A DNA stretch of 64,000 bases from contig NZ_NHON01000005.1 of NCBI RefSeq assembly GCF_002195995.1, positions 18,871 to 82,870 on the forward strand, in the 5' to 3' direction. Source of the DNA: Inquilinus limosus (GTDB lineage: Bacteria > Pseudomonadota > Alphaproteobacteria > DSM-16000 > Inquilinaceae). Below the pieces are notes generated by a model. It ran no database searches. It had not been told where the DNA came from and saw only the letters and a program-made list of their open reading frames with translations. Below, in pieces: positions 26,295 through 35,054 of the stretch. Within the stretch, counting starts at the first letter, position 1; each line of letters begins with the position of its first letter. The translations under genes and the position numbers were made by a program.

Positions 26295-28193
26295 CTATTC
26301 CGCGACCGGGCGGCTGCGCGTCTCCAGGCTGCGGGGCACCGACACCCATTCCAGGAAGGCGGTGTTCCAGCCGGCGGCCTCGGCGATCGCGCGCAGGTCG
26401 TCGATCGCGGGCAGCGATGCGGCCAGCGCGGACTGATCGAGACCCAGCGACGGCCGCGCCAGGGTGACCAGCAGCGTCTCGCCGGCGCCGATGCGGCCGA
26501 CCAGGGCCGGCACCGAGGCCTGCGGGAACACCAGATGGGTGTTCGGCGCCACATCCGCCTCGATCACCCGGCGCAGCCCGCCGAGATCGGCCAGGCTGGA
26601 GCCGTGGCCGTCGGCGACCGCGATGGTCAGGCCCTGCGGCCCCGGCTCCCGCGTGTCGAAGGCCTGCTTCAGCTTGCCGCGCGTGCGGCTGTGCGCCGGC
26701 ACGGCATGGCCGGATTCGATCACCGCCAGCGGCGCGTCGGTGGCGACGCGATGCAGCCGCAGCTCCCAGTCGCCGGCGAAGCCCTGCAGCGTCGTCACCT
26801 TCACCCCGGCCAGCGGCTGCCAGACGGTCTCGATCCAGCCCTCCCCGACCCGGGAGGCGGTGAGCGCGCCGCGGGCCCGGAACTCCTGCCCGTCGCGGCT
26901 GACCGCCAGGATGTTGTCGCCGCAGAAGCCGTGCCCCAGCCAGCGGTCGCCCTCCACCGCCAGGCCGAAGCGCGACGAGTAGGCGAGCTTGCCGTATTTG
27001 TCGACCGAGCCGCGCATCTCCAGCCGCACCGGGCCGGCCGGCAGCGCCACCACGTCGCCGCCGCTGCGCCGCACCACCATCGAGGCGCCGCGCAGCGTGG
27101 CGGTGCCGTCCGGCGCGTCGAGAGCCTCCTCCCGTGCCGTCCAGAACGGATGGCTGTCCGGCAGGGCCAGCGGCAGGAAGGCCTTGAACGCCCAATAGGG
27201 CGAGCCGGGGGAGTTGTACTCCTCGCTCATCAGATAGTTCGGCCAGCGATAGCCGACCGGCAGGCGCCCGGCGGCGTCGAGGATCGGCTGCTGCATCCAC
27301 CAGCGGATCTGCCGGGCCCACAGGCCGCGGATCTGGCCCCAGGGCAGCGCCTCGACCCCGGCATAGGCGAGCGCACCCCAGAACCCGGCCATGGCGAAGC
27401 GGTAGGTCAGCGACCGGCCGATCGCCAGCGCCGCGCCGTCGGCCCCGAACCAGTGGCGGAAGCCCTGGGCGAAGGCGGTGGCACGATCCCTGTAGGCCTG
27501 CGCCCGCGCCGGGTCCTGCTCGGCCCGCTGGGCGGCGTAGATCAGGCCGTAGAAGTGCAGCGCGAAGCCGTTGTAGTGATCGATCCAGCCGCCTTCGCCA
27601 TCGCCATACCAGCCCTCGGCGCCGATGAACTGGTCGATCCGGTCCAGGTGCCTGTCGCGCGAGGCGGTGTCGATGCCGACGCCCACCCGCTCCAGCCCCA
27701 GCCCGGCCATCACCGGGAAGAAGTGCCAGTTGTTGTCGGCCATCTGCACCGACTGGATGCCGCCCAGCCATTCGGCCGTCCGGCGTTTCGCCGCGTCGGG
27801 CAGCGGCTCCCACAGCCGGTCCGGCGCCAGAGCCAGGGCGAAGCCCAGCGCCGCCATCTCGACCGAGCGCTGGTCGGTGTCGGTCACCGCCTCCCAGTAT
27901 TCCGGATGGTCGGGGTCGGTGCCGCTGGCGAGGCCCTGGCGGAACTTGTCCCAGAAATCGAAGCCGCCGCCGCCGGCATGCAGCGGCGCCAGGCCCCAGA
28001 GCGGCCGGGCATAGCCCTCGAACCACTGGGCCTTGCGGTTGAAATGGGCGGAATCCAGCCCGAGACGGATCTGCGCCCGGCCCTCGCTGAAGCCGGATTC
28101 GAGCGGCGCCGTCAGGTCGCGCAGCAGGCGCTGCACATCGGCCCGGCTGGCCAGCGGATTGGCGCGGATGCGGTCGGCGGTCGTATCGGTCAT
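26295..28193 (-). CDS. DUF2264 domain protein, likely carbohydrate-active (alpha/alpha barrel)
   Basis: A 632-residue cytoplasmic protein of the DUF2264 family: 'LASRADVQRLLRDLTAPLE' at the start, 'GRAQIRLGLDSAHFNRKAQWFEGYARPLWG', 'MADNNWHFFPVMAGLGLERVG' and 'GWYGDGEGGWIDHYNGFALHFYGL' with many aromatic and acidic residues as in alpha/alpha-toroid polysaccharide lyases or glycosidases. The C-terminal 250 residues are beta-rich. Reaction not established. The start overlaps the stop of the ThuA gene (ATGA), so the two are coupled; sugar-binding proteins are encoded just upstream. Confidence 0.85.
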   Translation of the reverse strand: MTDTTADRIRANPLASRADVQRLLRDLTAPLESGFSEGRAQIRLGLDSAHFNRKAQWFEGYARPLWGLAPLHAGGGGFDFWDKFRQGLASGTDPDHPEYWEAVTDTDQRSVEMAALGFALALAPDRLWEPLPDAAKRRTAEWLGGIQSVQMADNNWHFFPVMAGLGLERVGVGIDTASRDRHLDRIDQFIGAEGWYGDGEGGWIDHYNGFALHFYGLIYAAQRAEQDPARAQAYRDRATAFAQGFRHWFGADGAALAIGRSLTYRFAMAGFWGALAYAGVEALPWGQIRGLWARQIRWWMQQPILDAAGRLPVGYRWPNYLMSEEYNSPGSPYWAFKAFLPLALPDSHPFWTAREEALDAPDGTATLRGASMVVRRSGGDVVALPAGPVRLEMRGSVDKYGKLAYSSRFGLAVEGDRWLGHGFCGDNILAVSRDGQEFRARGALTASRVGEGWIETVWQPLAGVKVTTLQGFAGDWELRLHRVATDAPLAVIESGHAVPAHSRTRGKLKQAFDTREPGPQGLTIAVADGHGSSLADLGGLRRVIEADVAPNTHLVFPQASVPALVGRIGAGETLLVTLARPSLGLDQSALAASLPAIDDLRAIAEAAGWNTAFLEWVSVPRSLETRSRPVAE

Positions 28194-28831
28194 CGGGATG
28201 CCCAGAGCAGGCCGCGGCGCAAGATCTCGCGCATCTGCGGGTGTTCGAACTCACGCACCACATGGCCCAGCGCGGTGTAGAACACCCGCCCGGCGCCGTA
28301 GCGCTTCTTGTACACGACCGGCATGGTGACGCCGTCGATCCAGGCGGCGTGCTCGCCGGAGAAGGTGGTGGTGGCCAGCACCTCCACGATCGGGTCGACA
28401 TGCAGGTAATACTGCTCCGACCGGTAGTCGAAGTCGCCGATGCCGTCCATGATCGGGTCGTCCGGCCGGGTGACGTTGACCCGGAACGGGATGATGTTGC
28501 CGGGATGTGCAACCCACTGGCAGCCGGCCATGAAGTGGAAGCCCACAGCCTCGCGGAACGACCCGGCCAGGCCGCCATGGTAGCCGGCGATCCCCGTGCC
28601 GCCCTGGACGGCCGCGAGCAGGTTGTCCAGCGGCTCCTTGGCGATGGCGGCGCGGGTGATGCACGGCACGATCAGGTCCATCTCGCGCACCGCCGGGTCG
28701 GCGAAGGCATTGATGTCGCCCTCGACCCGGACCTCGAAGCCCTCGTCCCGCAGCATCGCGGCGACATAGGCGGCTCCGGGCTCGGGCTCATGCCCCTCCC
28801 AGCCGCCCCAGACGATCATGGCGCGTTTCAT
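28190..28831 (-). CDS. ThuA-domain protein (trehalose utilization-like)
   Basis: A 213-residue protein with the glutamine-amidotransferase-like ThuA fold: 'AMIVWGGWEGHEPEPGA', 'YHGGLAGSFREAVGFHFMAGCQWVAHPG' and 'GAGRVFYTALGHVVREFEHP'. ThuA in Sinorhizobium belongs to trehalose/maltose/sucrose utilization and related proteins help form 3-keto sugars. I prefer the ATG at 28831 over that at 28837 because GAGG lies six bases before it. It follows two sugar ABC binding-protein genes and precedes DUF2264 with a 4-base overlap. Confidence 0.9.
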   Translation of the reverse strand: MKRAMIVWGGWEGHEPEPGAAYVAAMLRDEGFEVRVEGDINAFADPAVREMDLIVPCITRAAIAKEPLDNLLAAVQGGTGIAGYHGGLAGSFREAVGFHFMAGCQWVAHPGNIIPFRVNVTRPDDPIMDGIGDFDYRSEQYYLHVDPIVEVLATTTFSGEHAAWIDGVTMPVVYKKRYGAGRVFYTALGHVVREFEHPQMREILRRGLLWASR

Positions 28832-28864
28832 CGGCATCCTCTCAAGCTCCGGAACCGGCGGCCA

Positions 28865-30160
28865 TCACCGCCGGCGCATCAGGACGTTGCCCTGCTCCAC
28901 CAGCTGCTTCGCCGCGTCGTCGATCGACAGCTGGCCGAAGGCGAGCTGATCGGTGGTGATGCCGAGATGGTCGCCGAACTCCTGCGACCCGATCGGCGGC
29001 GGCGCCTGGTAGGCCCCGACCTTGCCCGCCAGCGCATTGACGTACTCGACCGAGGCGCGCTCGGTCTCGTTCAGCGTCGGCAGGATCGCCTCCCGCACCT
29101 TGCGCGACGGCGGCACCCCGCGCTCGACGCCGAGGATCTTGCCGGCCTCCAGGTCGTTGACGAAGAAGTCGATGAAGGCGGCTGCCGCCTCGCCGTTCTT
29201 CGAGGTCGAGCCGATGCTCCAGATCAGCGCCGGCCGGTAGTAATGGCCGGACGGGCCGCCGCCGCCGGCCTGGGGCACCATGGTGATGCCGAGCTTGTTC
29301 GGCATCATCGCCTGGTAGCCGACCAGCTGGTTGGAATAGGTGAAGCCCATCGCCGAGTAGCCACGGCTGAGCGGGTTGGTCTCGATGATGCTCTGATCCT
29401 GGGTCTGGATGTCGCCGCCGACACAGCCGCCGCGCACCCGCAGATCCTCCCAATAGGCATACCACTCCTGGGCGTCCTCGACGCCGAAGCCGAGCTGCCC
29501 GTCCTCGGAGTACAGGGTCTTGCCGCGCTGGCGCAGCCAGACGTCGAGCACATAGGAATAGCGGGCACCGTAGGAGGAGCCCCAGAAATGGTCGCGGCTC
29601 AGGGCCTTGGTCAGCTCCACCGACAGGTCGGCATATTGCGCCCACGTCGTCTCCGCCGTCGGCGGCGGCAGGCCGGCCTTGGCGAAGACCGTGGTGTCAT
29701 AGAACAGCGAGAAGGAGTTCAGTCCGAGGGCGATGCCCCAGACCTTGCCGCCGATCCGGCACAGATCGACGGTTCCGGGGTCGAAGTCGTCGACCTTCAG
29801 CGTCTGCGACAGGAACGGGTCCAGCGCCATGCAGGCGCCGCGGCCGGAATAATCGGAGATGGTGCGCGGCTCGAGCTGGTAGACGTCGGAGATGTTGCGG
29901 CCGGCCATCTGGGTCGACAGCTTGGTCCAGTAGGCGCTGCCACTGATCGCCTCGCCGACGATGCTGACCCCCGGCGCCTTCTGCTGGTACAGGTCGATCA
30001 CCGCCTGGGTGCGCCTGGTGCGGTCCTGTGACCCCCACCAGGCCAGGCGCAGCCGGGTCCCTTCGGCCCGGGCGATCCCCGGGCCGAAGGTGAAGGCCGC
30101 GGTCGCGGCCAGCGAGCCGTGCAACAGCGATCGACGGTTCAGACGGATCCGATCGGTCAT
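28865..30160 (-). CDS. Sugar ABC transporter substrate-binding protein, Tat signal (paralog 1)
   Basis: A 431-residue family 1 solute-binding protein. A twin-arginine signal (N-R-R-S-L-L near residue 8, cleavage about residue 33) is followed by the mature fold starting 'RLRLAWWGSQDRTRRTQAV', the mark of oligosaccharide-binding proteins. 'MAGRNISDVYQLEP' and 'GFTYSNQLVGYQAMMP' line the cleft. It is closely similar along its whole length to the protein encoded immediately upstream, with only a 15-base gap. No sugar permease or ATPase gene lies in the cluster. Confidence 0.9.
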   Translation of the reverse strand: MTDRIRLNRRSLLHGSLAATAAFTFGPGIARAEGTRLRLAWWGSQDRTRRTQAVIDLYQQKAPGVSIVGEAISGSAYWTKLSTQMAGRNISDVYQLEPRTISDYSGRGACMALDPFLSQTLKVDDFDPGTVDLCRIGGKVWGIALGLNSFSLFYDTTVFAKAGLPPPTAETTWAQYADLSVELTKALSRDHFWGSSYGARYSYVLDVWLRQRGKTLYSEDGQLGFGVEDAQEWYAYWEDLRVRGGCVGGDIQTQDQSIIETNPLSRGYSAMGFTYSNQLVGYQAMMPNKLGITMVPQAGGGGPSGHYYRPALIWSIGSTSKNGEAAAAFIDFFVNDLEAGKILGVERGVPPSRKVREAILPTLNETERASVEYVNALAGKVGAYQAPPPIGSQEFGDHLGITTDQLAFGQLSIDDAAKQLVEQGNVLMRRR

Positions 30161-30175
30161 GCGCTCCCCCTCCGG

Positions 30176-31477
30176 TTACTTCGGTCGCAGCGTCGCCGTC
30201 CCCTGCTCCACCAGCTGCTGCGCCGCATCGGCGACCGACAGCTGGCCGAAGGCCAGCTGGTCCGCCACCTTGCGCACGACATCGCGGTCGAATTGCTGCG
30301 ACCCGACCGGCGCCGGCGGCGGATAGGCGCTGACCTTGTCGGCCAGCAGGTTGACGTAGTCGACCGTGGCCCGCTCGGTCTCGTTCAGGAGCGGCAGGAT
30401 CGCATCACGCACCTTGGGCGACATCGGCACGCCGCGCTCGACACCCAGGATCTTCCCGGCCTCGACGTCGTTGACGAAGAAGTTGATGAAGGCCGCCGCG
30501 GCCTCGCCGTTCTTCGAGGTGGCGCCAATGCTCCAGATCAGCGCCGGCCGGTAGTAATGGCCGGACGGGGCGCCGCCGCCGGCCTGGGGCACCATGGTGA
30601 TGCCCAGCTTGTTCGGCATCATCGCCTGGTAGCCGATCAGCTGGTTGGAATAGGTGAAGCCCATCACCGAGTTGCCGCGGGTCAGCGGGTTGGTCTCGAT
30701 GGTGTTCTGGTCCTGGGTCTGCAGGTCGGCCGAGGTGCAGATGTTCTTCGCCCGCAGGTCCTCCCAATAGGCGTACCACTCCTTGGCGTCCTCGACGCCG
30801 AAGCCGATCGACCCTTCCGGCGAGAACAGGGTCTTGCCGCGCTGGCGCAGCCAGACGTCGAGCACATAGGCGTAGCGGGCGCCGTAGGGCGCGCCCCAGA
30901 GCTGGTCCTTGCCGGCCGCCTTGGTCAGCTCGGCCGCCAGCTCGGCGAACTGGGTCCAGGTCGTGTCCGGCGTCGGCACCGGGATGCCGGCCTTGGCGAA
31001 GACCGTGGTGTCGTAGAACATCGAGAAGGAGTTCAGCCCCAGCCCGACGCCGTAGATCTTGCCGTCGACCCGGCACAGGTCGAGCATCTTGGCGCCGAAG
31101 GCCTCGACGTCGAGCGGCTTGGGGATGAACGGGTCCAGCGCCATGCAGGCGCCGCGCTTCGAGTAGTCGGAAACGGTGCTGGGCTCGAGCTGGAAGATGT
31201 CGGAGACGTTGCGCCCCGCCATCTGCGTCGACAGCTTGGTCCAATAGGCATCGCCGGCGAGCGGCTCGCCGACGATGGCGACGTCGGGGGCCTTCTGCTT
31301 GTAGAGATCGGCCACGCCCTGGGTGCGCTTGGCGCGCTCCTGCGATCCCCACCAGGTCATGCGCAGCCGCGTCTCCGCGGCCATGGCCCGGCCGGCGCCG
31401 AAGGACAGCGTCGCCCCTGCGGCGGCCCCGGCGAGAAGCGATCCCTGCAGGAACGAACGGCGGTTGAAAGCCTTCAT
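30176..31477 (-). CDS. Sugar ABC transporter substrate-binding protein, Tat signal (paralog 2)
   Basis: A 433-residue protein with a twin-arginine signal (F-N-R-R-S-F-L at residues 4-10, long Ala-rich core to about residue 34). The mature part begins 'RLRMTWWGSQERAKRTQGV' and aligns without sizeable gaps to paralog 1; differences cluster in short loops, for example the central segment after 'YAYWEDLRAKN'. It is the first gene of the four-gene unit that ends with DUF2264, and two related inverted repeats lie in the promoter region. Ligand probably an oligosaccharide or plant-derived sugar, by family and neighbours. Confidence 0.9.
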   Translation of the reverse strand: MKAFNRRSFLQGSLLAGAAAGATLSFGAGRAMAAETRLRMTWWGSQERAKRTQGVADLYKQKAPDVAIVGEPLAGDAYWTKLSTQMAGRNVSDIFQLEPSTVSDYSKRGACMALDPFIPKPLDVEAFGAKMLDLCRVDGKIYGVGLGLNSFSMFYDTTVFAKAGIPVPTPDTTWTQFAELAAELTKAAGKDQLWGAPYGARYAYVLDVWLRQRGKTLFSPEGSIGFGVEDAKEWYAYWEDLRAKNICTSADLQTQDQNTIETNPLTRGNSVMGFTYSNQLIGYQAMMPNKLGITMVPQAGGGAPSGHYYRPALIWSIGATSKNGEAAAAFINFFVNDVEAGKILGVERGVPMSPKVRDAILPLLNETERATVDYVNLLADKVSAYPPPAPVGSQQFDRDVVRKVADQLAFGQLSVADAAQQLVEQGTATLRPK

Positions 31478-31519
31478 TGTTTGCCTCCCCTGGCACAGCG
31501 GCGTTCGGCCGCCACGTTA

Positions 31520-31533
31520 TAACCGTTTGGTTA
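31520..31533. promoter_or_regulatory. Operator-like inverted repeat TAACC-GTTT-GGTTA
   Basis: A 14-base inverted repeat 43 bases upstream of the first sugar-binding protein start. A related element with the same TAACC half site lies at 31611-31624. Confidence 0.45.
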
Positions 31534-31610
31534 CTTATTATTGAGCGGCAGCGCGGGAAGTCAAATCAGGAATGGCTGAGCCAAGCGCCGCCTCGTGGCG
31601 CGACCGGATG

Positions 31611-31624
31611 TAACCAATTGGATA
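31611..31624. promoter_or_regulatory. Operator-like inverted repeat TAACC-AATT-GGATA
   Basis: The core CCAATTGG is a perfect palindrome and the left arm equals that of the element at 31520-31533; the two centres are 91 bases apart. It lies between the end of the permease gene at 31653 and the sugar-binding protein promoter region. Confidence 0.4.
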
Positions 31625-31652
31625 TAACTTGTATGGCAAATGCCGGCCCGAC

Positions 31653-32642
31653 TCAGCGGGCCGAGACGCCCTTGCCGAAGCGCTTCTCGATCCGCGCCTG
31701 GACCAGCTCGAACACGGCCGACATCGCCCAGTAGATCAGCGCGGCGACGATCAGCATCTCCATGTATTTGAACTCGGCCCGGCCATGGGTGCGGGCCAGG
31801 AACATGATCTCCCACACCCCCATCACCGAGACCAGGGACGAGTCCTTGAGCATGGCGATGAACTGGTTGCCGGTGGGCGGGATGATCAGCCGCATCGCCT
31901 GCGGCAACACCACCAGCCAGGTCACCTCGGCCGGCTTCAGCCCCAGCGACAGCGCCGCCTCGGTCTGGCCGCGCGGCACCGCCAGGATGCCGGCGCGGAA
32001 GATCTCGGCCATGTAGGCGCCGTAGCACAGCGACAGGGCGATGATGCCGGCCGGGATGGCGTCGATCACCAGGCCGAGCTGCGGCAGGCCGAGATAGATC
32101 AGCATGGTCTGCAGCAGGAGCGGCGTGCCGCGGAAGAAGGAGGTGTAGAAGGTGGCGACGCCGAAGGCCGGGCCGCTGTCCGACAGCCGGGCCAGGGCCG
32201 CGGCCAGGGCGATGACGGTCGAGATGGCGATCGAGACGGCGCAGATGAACAGCGTCAGCGCCGCACCCTGGATGAAGCCGTCGCGCAGCTCGAAGCCGAG
32301 CAGGATCGGCGCCCGGTCGAGCATGAAGGAATAGCTGAGGCTGAAGCTCCAGCAGAAGGCGGCGAACAGGCCCAGCAGCTCGACCCAGATCACCGTCACC
32401 TGGGCCCGGAACGGCAGGTGGGACAAGAGCCAGAAGTTCAGCACCACCAGCGCGGCCAGGAGGGCAATGACCAGCCAGGGCCCCGCCGCCTGGCCGGCCG
32501 GCAGGGCCAGGGCCGGCACCACCGCCCCCAGCCGCGCGACCAGCCCCGAATAGTCGAAGCCGGCCAGCACGGCGGCGGAGAGCAGGAACAAAAGCCCGCG
32601 CAGCAGTAGCGGCCGCGCCAGGGCCTCGAACAGGCGAAGCAC
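31653..32642 (-). CDS. Polar amino acid ABC transporter permease (HisM family), long form
   Basis: A 329-residue inner-membrane protein. The C-terminal 220 residues are a His/Glu/Gln/Arg/opine-type permease: 'FFRGTPLLLQTMLIYLGLP', the EAA loop 'EAALSLGLKPAEVTWLVVLPQAMRLIIPP'. The N-terminal 110 residues add two or three extra helices, seen in a subset of these permeases. The upstream gene encodes its likely binding protein. No ATP-binding subunit is encoded anywhere in the block from here to 39848. Confidence 0.92.
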   Translation of the reverse strand: MLRLFEALARPLLLRGLLFLLSAAVLAGFDYSGLVARLGAVVPALALPAGQAAGPWLVIALLAALVVLNFWLLSHLPFRAQVTVIWVELLGLFAAFCWSFSLSYSFMLDRAPILLGFELRDGFIQGAALTLFICAVSIAISTVIALAAALARLSDSGPAFGVATFYTSFFRGTPLLLQTMLIYLGLPQLGLVIDAIPAGIIALSLCYGAYMAEIFRAGILAVPRGQTEAALSLGLKPAEVTWLVVLPQAMRLIIPPTGNQFIAMLKDSSLVSVMGVWEIMFLARTHGRAEFKYMEMLIVAALIYWAMSAVFELVQARIEKRFGKGVSAR

Positions 32643-32657
32643 CCCGCTAGCCGAGGG

Positions 32658-33491
32658 CTAGGCCGCGGGCTTGGTCAGGTCGACCCCGTACCATTTCTCC
32701 GACAGCTTGCCGAGCGTGCCGTCATCCTGCATCGCCTTGACGATCTCGGCGATCTTGGCGTGCAGCTCCGGATCGCCCTTCTCGATCGCCACCGCCAGCG
32801 GCTCATAGTACAGCGGCTCGCCCACCACCTTGATCGGGTAGCCGTTCTTGATCGCGCCCTGGATCGTCGGCAGCGCCGTCATCGCCGCGTCGAGCCGGGT
32901 GCCGTCGCCCAGCCGCAAGTCGTCCAGCGCCGGCACATCGGTGTCATAGGACTGGATCTTGGCGTCCTTGACCACGAACTGGAATTTCGGGGCGCCGGTG
33001 GCGTCGATCACCAGGTCGCCGCGCAGGTAGTTCTCATAGGTCGTGGCGGCGCCCACGCCGATCTTCTTGCCCGAGGCGTCGGCCGGCGTCTTGATCGTGG
33101 TGTTGGCCGAGTTCACCGCCAGCGCGGCCGGCGTGTAGTAGTAGATCGCCGGGAAGTCGAGCACCTCGGCCCGCGCCTTGGTCGGCGTCATCGACCCGAC
33201 CGAGACGTCCCAGCGCCCAGCCCATTTGCCGGACACGATGGTCTCCCACCCCGGGGTGACGAATTCGATCGAGACGCCGAGGCGCTTGGCGATCTCGGTG
33301 CCGACATCGATGTCGAAGCCTTCGAACTTGTTGCTGGCGTTGAGCGAGGATTGCGGCGGGTACTCCGGATCCGTCGACATCACCATCTTCTTGTTCTGCA
33401 TGATCCGGTCCAGTACGGCGCCGGCGAAGGCCGGGCTGGAGGACAGGACGCCCATGGCGGCGACGGCCAGGACGATGCTGCGCAGACGCAT
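32658..33491 (-). CDS. Amino-acid-type ABC transporter periplasmic binding protein (family 3)
   Basis: A 277-residue protein with a Sec signal peptide (residues 1-23). The mature fold has family 3 landmarks: 'YPPQSSLNASNKFEGFDIDVGTEIAKRLG' and 'GRWDVSVGSMTPTKARAEVLDF'. It lies 15 bases before the long permease gene. It resembles the binding protein at 35055-35828 only at the family level, so the block carries two distinct receptors. Substrate unknown; a basic or modified amino acid is likely from the family. Confidence 0.92.
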   Translation of the reverse strand: MRLRSIVLAVAAMGVLSSSPAFAGAVLDRIMQNKKMVMSTDPEYPPQSSLNASNKFEGFDIDVGTEIAKRLGVSIEFVTPGWETIVSGKWAGRWDVSVGSMTPTKARAEVLDFPAIYYYTPAALAVNSANTTIKTPADASGKKIGVGAATTYENYLRGDLVIDATGAPKFQFVVKDAKIQSYDTDVPALDDLRLGDGTRLDAAMTALPTIQGAIKNGYPIKVVGEPLYYEPLAVAIEKGDPELHAKIAEIVKAMQDDGTLGKLSEKWYGVDLTKPAA

Positions 33492-33580
33492 GTTCGGTCT
33501 CCCTGTGGCGCGGGGGCGGCGCCTCTTCCGGACGTCCGCCCATGGGCAGCCTAATCCCGGGCCGCCGCGCCGTACAGGGA

Positions 33581-34327
33581 TCAGCGAGCGTCGAGCGGCA
33601 CGGTCGCCGGGGCGGGCGCAAGGCGCCCGGGCGCCGCGGCGGACACCGCCCGCCGGTGGGTGCCGAGCCGCGCCTCGAGCCAGGCGAAGCCGCGGACGAT
33701 CAGCCAGGTCAGCACCAGATACATCACCGCCGCGGTGATCAGCGGCTCATAGGTGCGGAAGGTCTGCGCCCGGATGATGTTGGCCTCGCCCATCAGGTCG
33801 CGCACGGTGATGGTGAAGACGATGGCGCTGGCCTTGAGCAGCAGCACCGTCTCGTTGGCGAAGACCGGCAGGCTCTGGCGCAGGGCGATCGGCAGCACGA
33901 TCCGGCGCATCATCAGGCCGCGACGCATGCCGACCGAGCGCGCGGCCTCGACCTCCCCTCGCGGCACCGCCTGGATGGCGCCGCGCAGCACCTCGCCGGA
34001 ATAGGCGGCGGTGCTGATGCTGAGCGAGATCACCGCGCACCACATCGGCTCGCGCAGGATCGGCCACAGCACGCTGTGCCGCACCGCCGGGAACTGCGCC
34101 AGGCCGTAGTAGATCATGAACATCTGCACGATCAGCGGTGTGCCGCGGATGCACAGGATGAACAGGAAGGCCGGCGCCTTCAGCCACCAGCGCCGCGACA
34201 CCCGGGCCAGCGCCACCGGCACCGCCATCGCGTTGCCGCAGACCATCGACGCCGCCACCAGGATGATGGTGACGACGACGCCGTTCAGCAGGTTGCCGAC
34301 GATGCGCTGGACGAAGTCGAGATCCAT
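33581..34327 (-). CDS. Polar amino acid ABC transporter permease (HisM-like)
   Basis: A 248-residue permease with five or six helices, 'CIRGTPLIVQMFMIYYGLAQF' and the EAA loop 'EAARSVGMRRGLMMRRIVLPIALRQSLP'. Three bases separate it from the upstream permease gene, with which it should form the heterodimeric membrane channel. An 89-base gap follows before the next binding-protein gene. Confidence 0.92.
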   Translation of the reverse strand: MDLDFVQRIVGNLLNGVVVTIILVAASMVCGNAMAVPVALARVSRRWWLKAPAFLFILCIRGTPLIVQMFMIYYGLAQFPAVRHSVLWPILREPMWCAVISLSISTAAYSGEVLRGAIQAVPRGEVEAARSVGMRRGLMMRRIVLPIALRQSLPVFANETVLLLKASAIVFTITVRDLMGEANIIRAQTFRTYEPLITAAVMYLVLTWLIVRGFAWLEARLGTHRRAVSAAAPGRLAPAPATVPLDAR

Positions 34328-34330
34328 CGC

Positions 34331-35044
34331 TCAGCGCCCCTGGAAGCCGCGGCCATAGGCGCGCTCGGCCAGCTGGAACAGCCCGACCGAGGCTATGGTC
34401 ATCAGCAGGAAGATCACGGCCACCACGGCGTAGAAGGTGAAGGGCATGCGCGTCGTGGCGGCGGCGGTGGCGGCGCTGCCCAGCAGGTCGCGGATGCCGA
34501 CCACGCTGATCAGCGCGCTGTCCTTCAGCACCACGACCCAGAGATTGCCCAGCGCCGGCAGGGCGAAGCGCATCGCCTGGGGCAGCACCACGCGGAAGAA
34601 CATCACCCGCGGCGGCAAAGCGAGGGATTTGGCCGCCTCGACCTGCCCGGACGGCACCGCCAGGATGGCGCCGCGGAACACCTCGGTGGCATAGGCGCCG
34701 GAGACGAAGCCGAGCGAGGCGACGGCCGCGGCGAAGGCGTCGATCTCGACCGTCACTCCCGGCACCACCAGTCCGATCAGGGCGCGCAGGGCACCGCTGC
34801 CGCCGTAATAGACCAAGAGGATGATCAGGATGTCCGGCACGCCGCGGATGATGGTGGTGTAGGCATTGCCGAGCGCGCGGAGCGGCCGGGGCCCGGCCAG
34901 CTTGGCCCAGGCCCCGAGCAGACTGAGCAGAAGCCCGACCAGGTAGGAGGCGATGGCGATCTCGACCGTCACCACCGCCCCGGCCAGGAGCTGCGCGCCC
35001 CACCCCTTCTCCCCGAAGCCCAGCAGGGCGGCGAGGTCGTCCAT
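34331..35044 (-). CDS. Polar amino acid ABC transporter permease (HisQ-like)
   Basis: A 237-residue permease: 'TIIRGVPDILIILLVYYGG' and EAA loop 'EAAKSLALPPRVMFFRVVLPQAMRFALP'. It is sandwiched between its partner permease (3 bases downstream) and the binding protein (10 bases upstream), the usual HisJ-Q-M order but without HisP. Confidence 0.92.
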   Translation of the reverse strand: MDDLAALLGFGEKGWGAQLLAGAVVTVEIAIASYLVGLLLSLLGAWAKLAGPRPLRALGNAYTTIIRGVPDILIILLVYYGGSGALRALIGLVVPGVTVEIDAFAAAVASLGFVSGAYATEVFRGAILAVPSGQVEAAKSLALPPRVMFFRVVLPQAMRFALPALGNLWVVVLKDSALISVVGIRDLLGSAATAAATTRMPFTFYAVVAVIFLLMTIASVGLFQLAERAYGRGFQGR

Positions 35045-35054
35045 CCCCGCGGCC

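Noticed and set aside
28865..31477. The two sugar-binding genes as one gene split by frameshift or an assembly duplication
   Set aside because: Each has its own Tat signal, start, stop and differing sequence throughout; they are true diverged paralogs.
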